From positions 1 to 64,000 of the forward strand of contig OMPR01000013.1 in NCBI GenBank assembly GCA_900313015.1: DNA of 64,000 bases, in the 5' to 3' direction. Of the stretch, positions 35,363 to 44,174 are shown piece by piece. Origin of the DNA: Rhodobacteraceae bacterium EL53 (GTDB lineage: Bacteria; Pseudomonadota; Alphaproteobacteria; Rhodobacterales; Rhodobacteraceae). How positions within the stretch are numbered: position 1 is the first letter of the stretch; each line of letters starts with the position of its first letter. A program made the position numbers and the translations under genes. The notes under the pieces were generated by a model. The model saw nothing but the letters and a program-made list of their open reading frames with translations. It was not told where the DNA came from and ran no database searches.

Positions 35363-37759
35363 ATGAAATTCACCCTCTCCTGGCTGAAAGATCACCTCGA
35401 CACTGATGCATCGGTGGATGAGATCGCCGAGACCCTGACCGATCTGGGCCTCGAAGTCGAAGAAATCTCGAACCCGGCTGACCGTCTCAAGGATTTTACC
35501 TTGGGCTATGTCAAGCATGCCGAGAAACACCCCGATGCGGACAAGCTGCGGGTGTGCAAGGTGGACACGGATGAAGGCGAAATGCAGATCATCTGTGGTG
35601 CGCCAAATGCCCGCGAAGGGATCACCGTCGTTGTGTGCAAGCCGGGCATGTATGTTCCTGGACTGGATATCACCATCGGTGTCGGCAAAATTCGGGGCGT
35701 CGAAAGCTATGGCATGATGGCGTCCGAGCGTGAGCTGGAGCTGTCCGAAGAACATGATGGGATCATCGAACTGCCGTCAGGTGAGGTCGGGGATCGGTTT
35801 GTGGACTGGCTGGCGGAAAATGACCCGGCCAAAGTCGACACCATGATTGACATCGCGATCACACCAAATCGCCCTGACGCATTGGGTGTGCAGGGGATCG
35901 CGCGGGATCTGGCCGCCCGGGGTTTGGGGGTTCTCAAAGACCGGGATTACACCCCGGTGCAGGGTGAATTCGAAAGCCCAATCAAAGTGTCGATTGACGA
36001 AGATACGCTTGATGGCTGCCCGCATTTCACGGGTCGTGTGATCCGGGGTGTTCGCAATGGTCCCAGCCCGCAGTGGCTGCAGGATCAGTTGATGGCGATT
36101 GGATTGCGTCCGATTTCTGCCTTGGTGGATATCACCAACTACATGACCTATGACCACAACCGGCCTTTGCATGTGTTTGACGCGGATAAAGTTGCTGGAA
36201 ACCTGCGGGTTCACCGTGCGGCGGGGGGCGAAACCCTGACGGCGTTGGATGACAAAGAATATACTTTGCAGCCCGGCATGATGGTGATCTCGGATGACAG
36301 CGGTGCGGAAAGCATCGCGGGTATCATGGGTGGAACAGACACCGGCTGTACCGAGGAAACGGTCAACGTGTTCCTTGAAAGTGCGTTCTGGGACAATGTT
36401 CAGATCGCGTTCGCCGGCCGTGCGCTCAAGATCAATTCGGATGCGCGCTATCGGTTTGAGCGGGGCGTAGATCCACAATACACGCTTGAAGGGCTTGAAC
36501 AGGCCACTCAGATGATTCTGGACATCTGTGGCGGCGAAGCTTCTGCAGTTGTCGAGGCTGGCAAAGCACCAGACCATGCGCGTGCGTTCAAGTTGGACGC
36601 CGAGCGGGTGCGGTCTTTGGTTGGGATGGATATCCCCGAAAGCGAACAGCGTCAGACACTGACACGCCTTGGCTTCCGTCTGGAAGGGAACATGGCGCAT
36701 GTTCCCAGCTGGCGCCCTGATGTCATGGGCGAAGCCGATCTGGTCGAAGAAGTTGCGCGCATTGCGTCCTTGACCAAACTAGAAGGCAAACCACTGCCGC
36801 GTCTGACGGATGGTATTCCAAAGCCAGTGATGACCCCTCAGCAGCGGCGCCATGTGTCTGCGCGTCGGACCTGTGCCGCGTTGGGTTATAATGAATGCGT
36901 CACGTATTCCTTCATCGATCAGACCAGCGCTGCTTTGTTCGGTGGTGGGGATGACGCGACAATGCTGGCAAACCCGATCAGTTCGGACATGTCACACATG
37001 CGCCCGGCTTTGCTGCCCGGACTGTTGCAGGCTGCGGCCCGGAATCAGGCGCGTGGCTATATGGATCTGGCTCTGTTCGAGGTTGGCCCTGCATTCCACG
37101 GTGGTGAACCCGGTGAGCAGCATAACCTGATCTCGGGCCTGTTGGTCGGTCGGACTGGACCCAAGGATGTGCATGGTGCTTCGCGGCCTGTTGATCTCTA
37201 TGACGCCAAAGCTGATGCCGAGGCCGTTCTAGCGGCGATTGGTGCCCCTGCCAAAGTGCAGATCTTGCGCGGTGCGCAGGATTGGTGGCATCCGGGACGT
37301 CATGGCAAGATCTGCCTTGGCCCAAAAAAGGTAATGGGTGTCTTTGGCGAACTGCACCCCCGCGTGCTGAGCGCAATGGATATCAAAGGCCCGGCTATGG
37401 CCTTTACCATTTGGCCGGACGAGGTTCCTATGCCGCGTAAATCCGGGGCGTCGCGTGGCGCGCTTGAATTGCGTGACTTGCAAGCCGTTGAACGGGATTT
37501 CGCCTTTGTTGTTGATGCGAAGGTCGATGCGTTGACCTTGATCAATGCCGCTGTAGGGGCGGACAAAGCGCTGATTGAGAACGTCCGCGTTTTCGATGAA
37601 TTCATCGGGGGCAGCCTTGGCGAAGACAAGAAATCGCTGGCCATCACCGTACGTCTGCAACCAACGGACAAAACGTTGAAAGAAAAAGACATCGAAGCCG
37701 TTAGCGCAAAGATCGTTGAAAAAGTCGCCAAAGCCACTGGCGGCGTTCTGCGCGGCTAA
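35363..37759 (+). CDS. pheT: Phenylalanine-tRNA ligase beta subunit
   Basis: A 798-residue PheT with, in order, the EMAP-like tRNA-binding domain (about 40-150), the B3/B4 editing domain (about 210-400), the B5 domain, the class II-like core and the C-terminal FDX-ACB anticodon-binding domain (about 705-798). It removes Tyr from tRNA-Phe and contacts the tRNA. The gene is separated from pheS by three non-synthetase genes. Confidence 0.97.
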   Translation: MKFTLSWLKDHLDTDASVDEIAETLTDLGLEVEEISNPADRLKDFTLGYVKHAEKHPDADKLRVCKVDTDEGEMQIICGAPNAREGITVVVCKPGMYVPGLDITIGVGKIRGVESYGMMASERELELSEEHDGIIELPSGEVGDRFVDWLAENDPAKVDTMIDIAITPNRPDALGVQGIARDLAARGLGVLKDRDYTPVQGEFESPIKVSIDEDTLDGCPHFTGRVIRGVRNGPSPQWLQDQLMAIGLRPISALVDITNYMTYDHNRPLHVFDADKVAGNLRVHRAAGGETLTALDDKEYTLQPGMMVISDDSGAESIAGIMGGTDTGCTEETVNVFLESAFWDNVQIAFAGRALKINSDARYRFERGVDPQYTLEGLEQATQMILDICGGEASAVVEAGKAPDHARAFKLDAERVRSLVGMDIPESEQRQTLTRLGFRLEGNMAHVPSWRPDVMGEADLVEEVARIASLTKLEGKPLPRLTDGIPKPVMTPQQRRHVSARRTCAALGYNECVTYSFIDQTSAALFGGGDDATMLANPISSDMSHMRPALLPGLLQAAARNQARGYMDLALFEVGPAFHGGEPGEQHNLISGLLVGRTGPKDVHGASRPVDLYDAKADAEAVLAAIGAPAKVQILRGAQDWWHPGRHGKICLGPKKVMGVFGELHPRVLSAMDIKGPAMAFTIWPDEVPMPRKSGASRGALELRDLQAVERDFAFVVDAKVDALTLINAAVGADKALIENVRVFDEFIGGSLGEDKKSLAITVRLQPTDKTLKEKDIEAVSAKIVEKVAKATGGVLRG

Positions 37760-37763
37760 TGTT

Positions 37764-38213
37764 ATGACTGTGATCCTCCGCCGTGCTGTTTTGGATGACG
37801 CGGCGGGGATCGTTCTCTGTATCGACTCGGCCTATGCCCCGTATCTGAGCGCAGGGTTGAAATTGCCTGCTGTTTCTGAGGGCGTCGGCGATGATATTCA
37901 GGACAATCTTGTTTGGGTTTTGGAATCGAGTCAGCGCATTGTTGGCTGTTTGATTGTTGTTGCTGCAGATGACATTTGGCATTTGGCCAATGTCGCGGTG
38001 CATCCAGATTTCTCAGGGCTAGGTTTGGGCAAGCGTTTGATCGGGACCTGTGTGGACGCTGCAAAGCTTGCTGGCGCGCACCACATTCGACTTGCCACCC
38101 ATGCTGCTATGCCCTCAAATGTGGCGCTTTACACCCGATTGGGGTGGGTCGTGACCCAGCAGGATGATATCCGGATACAAATGTCTCGTCCCATCAGCAT
38201 CACGGATACGTAA
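37764..38213 (+). CDS. GNAT-family N-acetyltransferase
   Basis: A 149-residue acetyltransferase. The acetyl-CoA loop is HPDFSGLGLGKRLIG (Q/RxxGxG/A pattern with GLG), with WHLANVAV before it and ALYTRLGW after it. It starts 4 nt after pheT, so it is coupled with it. Substrate unknown. Confidence 0.87.
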   Translation: MTVILRRAVLDDAAGIVLCIDSAYAPYLSAGLKLPAVSEGVGDDIQDNLVWVLESSQRIVGCLIVVAADDIWHLANVAVHPDFSGLGLGKRLIGTCVDAAKLAGAHHIRLATHAAMPSNVALYTRLGWVVTQQDDIRIQMSRPISITDT

Positions 38214-38228
38214 GAGAGGAAAAGTGCA

Positions 38229-38678
38229 ATGACACTCAAAGTATATCTGTCAGGAGAAATCCACTCAGACTGGCGTGAGCAGATCGTTGAAGGGGCCAAA
38301 GAGTTGGATGTGTCGTTCAACAGCCCGGTTACAGATCATGATGCGAGCGACGATTGCGGAGTGAACATCCTTGGGCAAGAGCCGAACAAATACTGGCATG
38401 ACCACAAAGGGGCGATGGTCAATGCGATCCGTACCCGCAAAGGTTTGACCGATGCGGATGTCGTGGTTGTTCGATTTGGCGAAAAGTACAAGCAGTGGAA
38501 CGCAGCTTTTGATGCGGGATATGCCGCAGCCTTGGGTAAATCAATTATCGTGATGAATCCTCCTGAGCATCAACATGCGCTGAAAGAGGTGCATGCCGCG
38601 GCACTGGCAGTCGCCGAAGAGCCGCGGCAGGTCGTGGAGATCTTGCGATACGTTTTGACTGGCGCGCTTCCGGGTTAA
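38229..38678 (+). CDS. YtoQ family protein
   Basis: A 149-residue protein that matches the YtoQ family, related to nucleoside 2-deoxyribosyltransferase-like folds: VYLSGEIHSDWR at the start, NSPVTDHDASD, and DVVVVRFGEKYKQWNAAFDAGYA. Function unknown. AGAGAGGA precedes the start. The stop overlaps that of the convergent GST gene. Confidence 0.88.
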   Translation: MTLKVYLSGEIHSDWREQIVEGAKELDVSFNSPVTDHDASDDCGVNILGQEPNKYWHDHKGAMVNAIRTRKGLTDADVVVVRFGEKYKQWNAAFDAGYAAALGKSIIVMNPPEHQHALKEVHAAALAVAEEPRQVVEILRYVLTGALPG

Positions 38679-39373
38679 TCGCGCGCTGGAATCGTCAGGC
38701 CACGTTGAACGGCAGGGCGTGCGAGAAAGCGACCAAGATATGCAATGACGTTGGGGCGGTTGTCCCACCCCAGCACATCTTGTGCACCATAGAAGTCGAT
38801 ACCGCGCAGCCAAGGGCCGATGGCAATATCGGCAATGGAATATTCTCCGGCGATCCAGTCACGATCTGCCAGTTGCCCTTCAAGAACAGCGAGCAATCGC
38901 TTTGCTTCGCCAATGTAGCGATCACGCGGGCGGGGGTCTTCGATCTCAGCACCTGCGAATTTGTAAAAGAACCCGAGTTGGCCCAGCATGGGGCCCAATC
39001 CGCCCATTTGGAACATCAACCATTGGGTGATTTCGGTTTTTTCCCGTGCTGTTGTGCCGATCAACTGTCCGGATTTTTCGCCCAAATAGAGCAGAATAGC
39101 ACCACTTTCAAATATCCCGATGGGGGCTCCATCTGGTCCATTGGGGTCGATAATCGCGGGGATCTTATTGTTGGGGTTCAGGGATAGAAATTCGGGACTT
39201 TTCACATCGACATCTGACAGAGTGACCTTGTGGGCCTCATAGGGCAGGCCGATTTCTTCCAGCATGATTGACGCCTTTACTCCATTTGGCGTGGGGAATG
39301 AGTACAGTTGGAGAACGCCGGGGTCGCTTGCGGGCCATCTGCGTGAAATCGGAAATTGTGATAAATCGGTCAT
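38675..39373 (-). CDS. Glutathione S-transferase (YfcG/YghU-like)
   Basis: A 232-residue GST. The thioredoxin-like domain begins LQLYSFPTPNGVKASIMLEEIGL and includes NPNNKIPAIIDP and the ESGAILLYL segment that holds the gamma-glutamyl site; the helical domain follows from about 115. YfcG/YghU relatives act as disulfide-bond reductases. Overlaps the YtoQ stop by 4 nt, convergent. Confidence 0.9.
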   Translation of the reverse strand: MTDLSQFPISRRWPASDPGVLQLYSFPTPNGVKASIMLEEIGLPYEAHKVTLSDVDVKSPEFLSLNPNNKIPAIIDPNGPDGAPIGIFESGAILLYLGEKSGQLIGTTAREKTEITQWLMFQMGGLGPMLGQLGFFYKFAGAEIEDPRPRDRYIGEAKRLLAVLEGQLADRDWIAGEYSIADIAIGPWLRGIDFYGAQDVLGWDNRPNVIAYLGRFLARPAVQRGLTIPARD

Positions 39374-39473
39374 TGCGCGTTCCTTTGATTGGGCTGAACC
39401 CAAGGTAAGGAATTGCTGATCAGTTCATAGGGGGAAGCCTGTGCGTGGTTTAAGCAGGGCCTGTGATCTGATG

Positions 39474-39492
39474 AACAGTTCGGGGAACTGTT
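39474..39492. other. Hairpin upstream of the MscS gene
   Basis: AACAGTTC, GGG, GAACTGTT form a perfect 8 bp stem about 107 bp before the MscS start in the divergent region. It may be an operator or an RNA hairpin; there is no U-tract. Confidence 0.4.
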
Positions 39493-39598
39493 GCGGCACT
39501 AAAACCTAGACCAAAGTGCGGATTTGCACGATGGTTTCGGCTAGGCAGATGCGCTGGCACAGCGCAGCTTACCATTTAGTGTGAAATAGGAGACGCGC

Positions 39599-40405
39599 GT
39601 GGACGAACTTATGATGGAGACTGGAGCAATGGCCCCGGTCTTGATGAACGCAATCAAAGCCTTGGTGGTATTGATTGTTGGTTGGGTCGCTGCAGGCATG
39701 ATTGGTGGATTTGTGCGGCGACGGATCAATGCCACCCCACAGATAGACCCGACGCTGGGGAACTTTTTGGCCAGCATGGTCAAATGGGTTGTCTTGGCGA
39801 TTGTGTTGGTCGCGGTGCTGGGGATTTTCGGAATTCAAGCGACAAGCATCGTGGCAATTCTGGGTGCGGCATCGCTGGCGATTGGTTTGGCGTTACAAGG
39901 TACGCTGAGTGATCTGGCAGCTGGTGTCATGTTGGTTGTCTTCCGCCCGTATAAATTGGGACAATTTGTTGATATTGGCGGCACATCGGGCACGGTAAAG
40001 GATCTCAATCTGTTTACGACTGAACTGGTAACGCCAGACAATGTGCAGATTATTGTCCCCAACGGGCAGTCTTGGGGCTCGATCATCACCAACTATTCTG
40101 CGCATGAAACCCGTCGTGTCGATCTGGTTTTTGGTATTGACTATGGTGACAGCGCGGATGCTGCGATGGCCGTTATTCTGGAGATCGCTGCAGCAGATGA
40201 GCGGGTCCACAAAGACCCGGAACCCTGGGTGCGCGTCACTAATCTTGGTGACAGCTCTGTCGATCTCACCGCACGGCTCTGGTGTGCTGCCGCTGATTAT
40301 TGGGATCTGAAGTTCGAAATGACCAAGGCGGTCAAAGAAGCCTTTGATGCAAAAGGTATTTCGATCCCCTATCCGCATTCGGTGGAAATCCACAAAGAAG
40401 GGTAA
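39599..40405 (+). CDS. Small-conductance mechanosensitive ion channel (MscS)
   Basis: A 268-residue MscS-type channel with three membrane helices (about 15-35, 55-78 and the pore helix 85-110 rich in Gly/Ala: AILGAASLAIGLALQGTL), then the beta domain (VDIGGTSGTVKDLNLFTTEL, IVPNGQSWGSIITNYS) and the C-terminal alpha/beta domain. It opens under membrane tension to release solutes. Start is GTG with AGGAGA upstream. Confidence 0.92.
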   Translation: MDELMMETGAMAPVLMNAIKALVVLIVGWVAAGMIGGFVRRRINATPQIDPTLGNFLASMVKWVVLAIVLVAVLGIFGIQATSIVAILGAASLAIGLALQGTLSDLAAGVMLVVFRPYKLGQFVDIGGTSGTVKDLNLFTTELVTPDNVQIIVPNGQSWGSIITNYSAHETRRVDLVFGIDYGDSADAAMAVILEIAAADERVHKDPEPWVRVTNLGDSSVDLTARLWCAAADYWDLKFEMTKAVKEAFDAKGISIPYPHSVEIHKEG

Positions 40406-40416
40406 GCCTCCCGTCC

Positions 40417-40447
40417 AAAGAGAAAGCACCCAAGGTGCTCTTTCTTT
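40417..40447 (+). terminator. Terminator after the MscS gene
   Basis: AAAGAGAAAGCACC and GGTGCTCTTTCTTT pair around CAA (one mismatch) with a T-rich 3' side. It starts 12 nt after the stop. Confidence 0.7.
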
Positions 40448-40463
40448 CGTTGGGCCAAGCGTC

Positions 40464-40581
40464 GCGCGTTCCGCGCGGCGCTGTTGCGTTCTAGTAGCAA
40501 CGTTTGCGAGATGCGGTGCCGCGCCGCGTGTCCCACGCGGCGCTATGCCCAACACTGATGCACATCCGCGTCGCGGGTGTG
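40464..40581. repeat. Cluster of four GC-rich hairpins
   Basis: In about 120 bp: GCGCG/CGCGC (40464-40476), GTTGC/GCAAC (40483-40501), GCGCCGCGTG/CACGCGGCGC (40521-40543, perfect 10 bp) and CACATCCGC/GCGGGTGTG (40561-40581). The region lies between the convergent MscS and ald genes and encodes no protein. Confidence 0.65.
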
Positions 40582-40610
40582 CGTTCTGGGGCGGGAGGGC
40601 CCTGCTGTAG

Positions 40611-41729
40611 CTATGCGTTTACGAGAGCTTCAGCTGAGACTGTGTCCAGGCCAAGCGCGACACCAACGGCTTTGTAGGTCAATTGGCCGGCATGAACATT
40701 CAGACCAGCAAGCAAATGCGGGTCATCTTGGCAGGCCTTCTTCCACCCTTTGTCAGCCAAAGCCAACAGGAACGGCATGGTGGCATTGCCCAATGCGATG
40801 GTCGACGTGCGCGCAACGGCGCCAGGCATGTTGGCAACACAATAGTGCATGATACCATCTACGTCATAGATCGGGTCCTGGTGTGTGGTGGCGTGCGAGG
40901 TTTCAAAGCAACCACCTTGGTCAATGGCAACATCAACGATTGCAGCGCCGGGCTTCATCGTGGAGAGCTGATCGCGGGTCACCAATTTAGGAGCTGCAGC
41001 ACCAGGGATGAGAACCGCGCCAATAACCATGTCCGCTTCGGCGACCAGTTCGGCTGTGTTCCCGGCACTTGCATAAGATGTTTTGAAAACACTGCCAAAA
41101 ACATCATCCAAATAGCGCATGCGTGGCAGAGAACGGTCCAAAACTGTGACGTCTGCTCCCATACCAGCCGCAACGCGGGCAGCGTGAGTCCCAACGACAC
41201 CGCCGCCAATCACAGCGACCTTGGCTGGAGAAACACCGGGTACACCGCCCATCAGAACGCCGCGGCCACCGTTGGCTTTTTGCAAGGTCCAAGCACCGAC
41301 TTGTGGTGCGAGGCGACCGGCGACTTCGGACATGGGGGCCAGTAGGGGCAGGCCGCCGTTGCGGTCGGTGACGGTTTCATAGGCGATGGCTGTACAGCCG
41401 GAGGCCAGCAGATCGTGGGTTTGATCAGGGTCGGGTGCCAGATGCAAATAGGTGAACAACAGCTGGCCTTCGCGCAGCATTTTACGCTCGCCCGCCTGGG
41501 GTTCTTTGACCTTTACGATCATGTCGGCCGTTGCAAAAACCTCGGCTGCGGTTGCGATGATTTGCGCACCTGCGTCCGTATAAGCGGCGTCGTCGAAGCC
41601 GGATCCTGACCCGGCGTTGGTTTCGATGATGACCTCATGCCCGTGCGCGATCGCTTCGCGCGCGGCGTTGGGGGTCATTCCGACCCGGAATTCCTGGGGT
41701 TTGATTTCCTTGGGGCAACCGATTTTCAT
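40611..41729 (-). CDS. ald: Alanine dehydrogenase
   Basis: A 372-residue NAD-dependent alanine dehydrogenase (L-Ala to pyruvate and ammonia). It opens MKIGCPKEIKPQEFRVGMTP, has the active-site Lys in VKVKEPQ and His in LHLAPDPD, and the Rossmann GGGVVGTHAARVAAGMG. It can recycle the alanine formed by taurine:pyruvate aminotransferase (tpa, 53276). The regulator of the Lrp family is divergent beside it. Confidence 0.95.
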   Translation of the reverse strand: MKIGCPKEIKPQEFRVGMTPNAAREAIAHGHEVIIETNAGSGSGFDDAAYTDAGAQIIATAAEVFATADMIVKVKEPQAGERKMLREGQLLFTYLHLAPDPDQTHDLLASGCTAIAYETVTDRNGGLPLLAPMSEVAGRLAPQVGAWTLQKANGGRGVLMGGVPGVSPAKVAVIGGGVVGTHAARVAAGMGADVTVLDRSLPRMRYLDDVFGSVFKTSYASAGNTAELVAEADMVIGAVLIPGAAAPKLVTRDQLSTMKPGAAIVDVAIDQGGCFETSHATTHQDPIYDVDGIMHYCVANMPGAVARTSTIALGNATMPFLLALADKGWKKACQDDPHLLAGLNVHAGQLTYKAVGVALGLDTVSAEALVNA

Positions 41730-41747
41730 TGCGCGTCCTCCGTTCAC

Positions 41748-41772
41748 AATCTGCCTAAATTATGAGCAGATT
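41748..41772. promoter_or_regulatory. Candidate Lrp/AldR operator
   Basis: AATCTGC and GCAGATT are separated by 11 AT-rich bases, just upstream of the ald start, in the 138 bp spacer shared with the divergent Lrp-type gene. Its position fits activation of ald by alanine-bound regulator. Confidence 0.5.
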
Positions 41773-41867
41773 CTGGTCGCAAATAATGTGAAACCTCCCT
41801 CGCCATTCTGTACTTTGTTGGCATAATATTCGAAGAAATTGAAAATTCTTGCAAAGGATGTGCGCCC

Positions 41868-42326
41868 ATGGCGTTGGATGCAACGGATCGTCGGATATTG
41901 GCTGCCCTGCAAAAAACGGGTCGAATGTCCAATGCGGACCTGTCTGAAAAGGCGAATCTATCACCCTCGGCCTGCCATCGACGGGTGCAGCGATTAGAGG
42001 CGGATGGCTACATTCGCGACTATGTTGCGCTGCTGGATGCGCGCAAGATGGGGGTGCCAACAACGGTGTTTGTTGAGATCACGCTGCAGGGGCAGGCGGA
42101 CGAGGTTTTAGACGCTTTTGAACGTGCAGTGGCGCGGATTCCAGATGTTTTGGAATGCCATCTGATGGCAGGAACCGCCGACTATATTCTGAAGGTAGTC
42201 GCGGAAAACACTGAAGATTTCGCGCGCATTCACAGACAGCATTTGGCGCGGTTGCCGGGGGTGGCGCAGATGCAGAGCTCGTTTGCATTGCGCACCGTTT
42301 TCAAAACCACCGCCCTGCCGGTCTAA
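41868..42326 (+). CDS. Lrp/AsnC-family regulator of alanine dehydrogenase (AldR-like)
   Basis: A 152-residue regulator. Helix-turn-helix in RRILAALQKTGRMSNADLSEKANLSPSACHRRV (residues 8-40) and RAM ligand domain (CHLMAGTADYILKVV). It is divergent from ald, the layout of AldR/BkdR-type activators that respond to alanine. Confidence 0.93.
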   Translation: MALDATDRRILAALQKTGRMSNADLSEKANLSPSACHRRVQRLEADGYIRDYVALLDARKMGVPTTVFVEITLQGQADEVLDAFERAVARIPDVLECHLMAGTADYILKVVAENTEDFARIHRQHLARLPGVAQMQSSFALRTVFKTTALPV

Positions 42327-42375
42327 GGCAAAGGTTAACGCCCGGGGTGAGACCCTCGAAGGATCGTGAAATCTG

Positions 42376-42389
42376 TTGATCAGGGTCAA
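42376..42389. promoter_or_regulatory. FNR/DNR-type box
   Basis: TTGAT-CAGG-GTCAA, a near match to the CRP/FNR family site TTGAT-N4-ATCAA, read on the other strand as TTGAC-CCTG-ATCAA as in alphaproteobacterial Dnr/FnrL sites. It lies about 254 bp before the PPK2 start. The true target could be a short transcript in this gap. Confidence 0.5.
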
Positions 42390-42426
42390 TGTTTTAAGAA
42401 CGCTGGCGTGCGATGAAAAGGCGGTT

Positions 42427-42546
42427 GTGCTGGTGTCGTTTGCGTACCATCATACGTGGTCTCTGGGGCCGCACAGAATGGGTGCGTATTTGAGGTCCGA
42501 GGCAGAAATTGATCTGCCCTATCCGTCGTATTTCGGCGCTGGCTGA
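42427..42546 (+). other. Short ORF, possible small gene or gene remnant
   Basis: A GTG-started frame of 39 codons (open also upstream to 42370) ending at a TGA. Codon use looks coding-like, with text such as FAYHHTWSLG and EIDLPYPSYFG. No ribosome site is clear. It is too short to name; it lies between the FNR-like box and PPK2. The rest of the 316 bp gap holds nothing else I can support. Confidence 0.25.
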
Positions 42547-42642
42547 CCGCCCAAAGCAGATGTCACCTCATTTCAGGCTGACATCAAACGTTTACACAGG
42601 CCCGGTAGCGGGTAGACGCATTTGACGAGAAGGAAAGCGCAC

Positions 42643-43560
42643 TTGACCTATGACTCCGACGCACCGAGCAAAGATTGGCTGGAAGCCGAACTGGAAGACA
42701 CGCTGGACGAGGATTTCGAGATTGAGTTCAGCGAGCCGATGCTGTCGATGGAGATCCGCAAGATCTATCGCGGGCAGCACCCCGAAATGTTGGATCGCAA
42801 GGTCTATTTCCGCAATTTGCTGCGGCTGCAGGCCGAGCTGATCAAGCTACAGGATTGGGTGCAGCACACCGGCCAAAAGGTCGTGATCCTGATGGAGGGG
42901 CGCGATTCAGCGGGCAAGGGTGGCGTGATCAAACGGATCACCCAGCGGCTCAATCCCCGGATTGCGCGTGTGGTTGCCCTGCCAGCACCATCGCGGCGGG
43001 AGCAGAGCCAGTGGTATTTTCAACGCTATGTGCCTTACCTTCCTGCGGGGGGGGAAATCGTTTTGTTTGATCGGTCTTGGTACAACCGCGCCGGAGTTGA
43101 GCGGGTGATGGGTTTTGCGACCGAGGATCAGGTTGAATCGTTTTTCCGAGATGTGCCGGAATTTGAGCGGATGCTGGTGCGCTCGGGCACGATCGTTTTG
43201 AAATACTGGTTCTCGATCACTGACGAAGAGCAGCAGTTGCGATTCCTGATGCGTATTCACGATCCGATGAAGCAGTGGAAGCTGTCACCGATGGATCTGG
43301 AGAGCCGCATTCGCTGGGAGCAGTACACCAAAGCCAAGGAAGAGATGTTTGCGCGCACCAACATCCCTGAGGCCCCGTGGTATATTGTTGAGGGTAACGA
43401 CAAGAAACGCGAGCGGTTGAATTGCATCGAACACTTGTTGTCGCAAATCCCGTATGAGGACGTGCCCAGCGAGAAGGTTTCGTTGCCTGATCGGAATTAT
43501 AACCCCGAGTACGAGCGTCAGGTTCTGCCCGATGAGCTGTATGTGCCCAAGATCTATTGA
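42643..43560 (+). CDS. ppk2: Polyphosphate kinase 2
   Basis: A 305-residue PPK2 class I enzyme, which uses polyphosphate to make nucleoside triphosphate (or reverse). Walker A is EGRDSAGKGG (residues 85-94), the lid has the basic APSRREQSQWYFQRYVPYLP segment, and Walker B is LFDRSWYNR. TTG at 42643 is favoured because AAGGA lies 8 nt before it; a TTG at 42622 would add seven residues but has no ribosome site. Its end overlaps the convergent MarR gene by 7 nt. Confidence 0.93.
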   Translation: MTYDSDAPSKDWLEAELEDTLDEDFEIEFSEPMLSMEIRKIYRGQHPEMLDRKVYFRNLLRLQAELIKLQDWVQHTGQKVVILMEGRDSAGKGGVIKRITQRLNPRIARVVALPAPSRREQSQWYFQRYVPYLPAGGEIVLFDRSWYNRAGVERVMGFATEDQVESFFRDVPEFERMLVRSGTIVLKYWFSITDEEQQLRFLMRIHDPMKQWKLSPMDLESRIRWEQYTKAKEEMFARTNIPEAPWYIVEGNDKKRERLNCIEHLLSQIPYEDVPSEKVSLPDRNYNPEYERQVLPDELYVPKIY

Positions 43561-44069
43561 TCTGAGGCATTGAGCGTTTCCAGGTTTTCAAGGAACCGGC
43601 GCAGGTAGCCGGTAAAGGCTTCGACCTCGGATGGGTCGAAGCCCGACAACAAGTGGCGTTGGCGCTCCAATGCCCGCTCAAGGATGCGGGCGTGCAGGTC
43701 ATGACCGAAGGGTGTCAGCGTCCAATCCTTGCGCCGGTCATCTTTCAGCAGGGTTTCGGATGTGACCAACCCGGCCTTTTCCATGCGTTGCAAGGCACGG
43801 CTGACTGCGGCCTTGTCTATGCCCATGGTTTGAGCCGCGTGCGAGACCGAGCTGCCGGGTTCGCGGGTCAGCATGACCAGCACACGCCAGTCCATTACAC
43901 CGATCCCGAACTTTTCCAGATAATCCTTGGTCGCGCTGCGGGTGAAGCGGTTGCCGGCAAAGGTCAGCAGAACCGTGGGCGTGCGAGTAAAGTCGAGCGT
44001 GGGTGCCGCGGGGCTGGTGGTGCTGTCGTCGGGATGGATCAGGAACAGGTCATCGGTGAGGTCGGTCAT
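43554..44069 (-). CDS. MarR-family transcriptional regulator
   Basis: A 171-residue MarR protein. The winged helix spans about residues 45-130 (FGIGVMDWRVLVMLTREPGSSVSHAAQTMGIDKAAVSRAL, KDDRRKDWTLT). It is divergent from the P450 gene, and two matching inverted repeats lie between them, so it very probably represses the P450 gene and itself. Confidence 0.93.
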   Translation of the reverse strand: MTDLTDDLFLIHPDDSTTSPAAPTLDFTRTPTVLLTFAGNRFTRSATKDYLEKFGIGVMDWRVLVMLTREPGSSVSHAAQTMGIDKAAVSRALQRMEKAGLVTSETLLKDDRRKDWTLTPFGHDLHARILERALERQRHLLSGFDPSEVEAFTGYLRRFLENLETLNASDQ

Positions 44070-44110
44070 GGGGAGCCTCTGGCGCAGGTTTGGTACAGCG
44101 TAACTGCAGT

Positions 44111-44159
44111 GTGTTGACATGACAACACGGCTTGTGATTACGTGTTGTCATGTCAACAC
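44111..44159. promoter_or_regulatory. Paired MarR operator palindromes
   Basis: GTGTTGACATGACAACAC (44111-44128) and GTGTTGTCATGTCAACAC (44142-44159) are exact reverse complements of each other, centres 31 bp (three turns) apart. Each is itself a palindrome with GTGTTG/CAACAC arms. They fill the promoter space of the divergent MarR and P450 genes. Confidence 0.8.
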
Positions 44160-44174
44160 GTAAGGAGGCATGAA

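Noticed and set aside
35777-36700. Minus-strand ORF of 307 codons
   Set aside because: Shadow of pheT.
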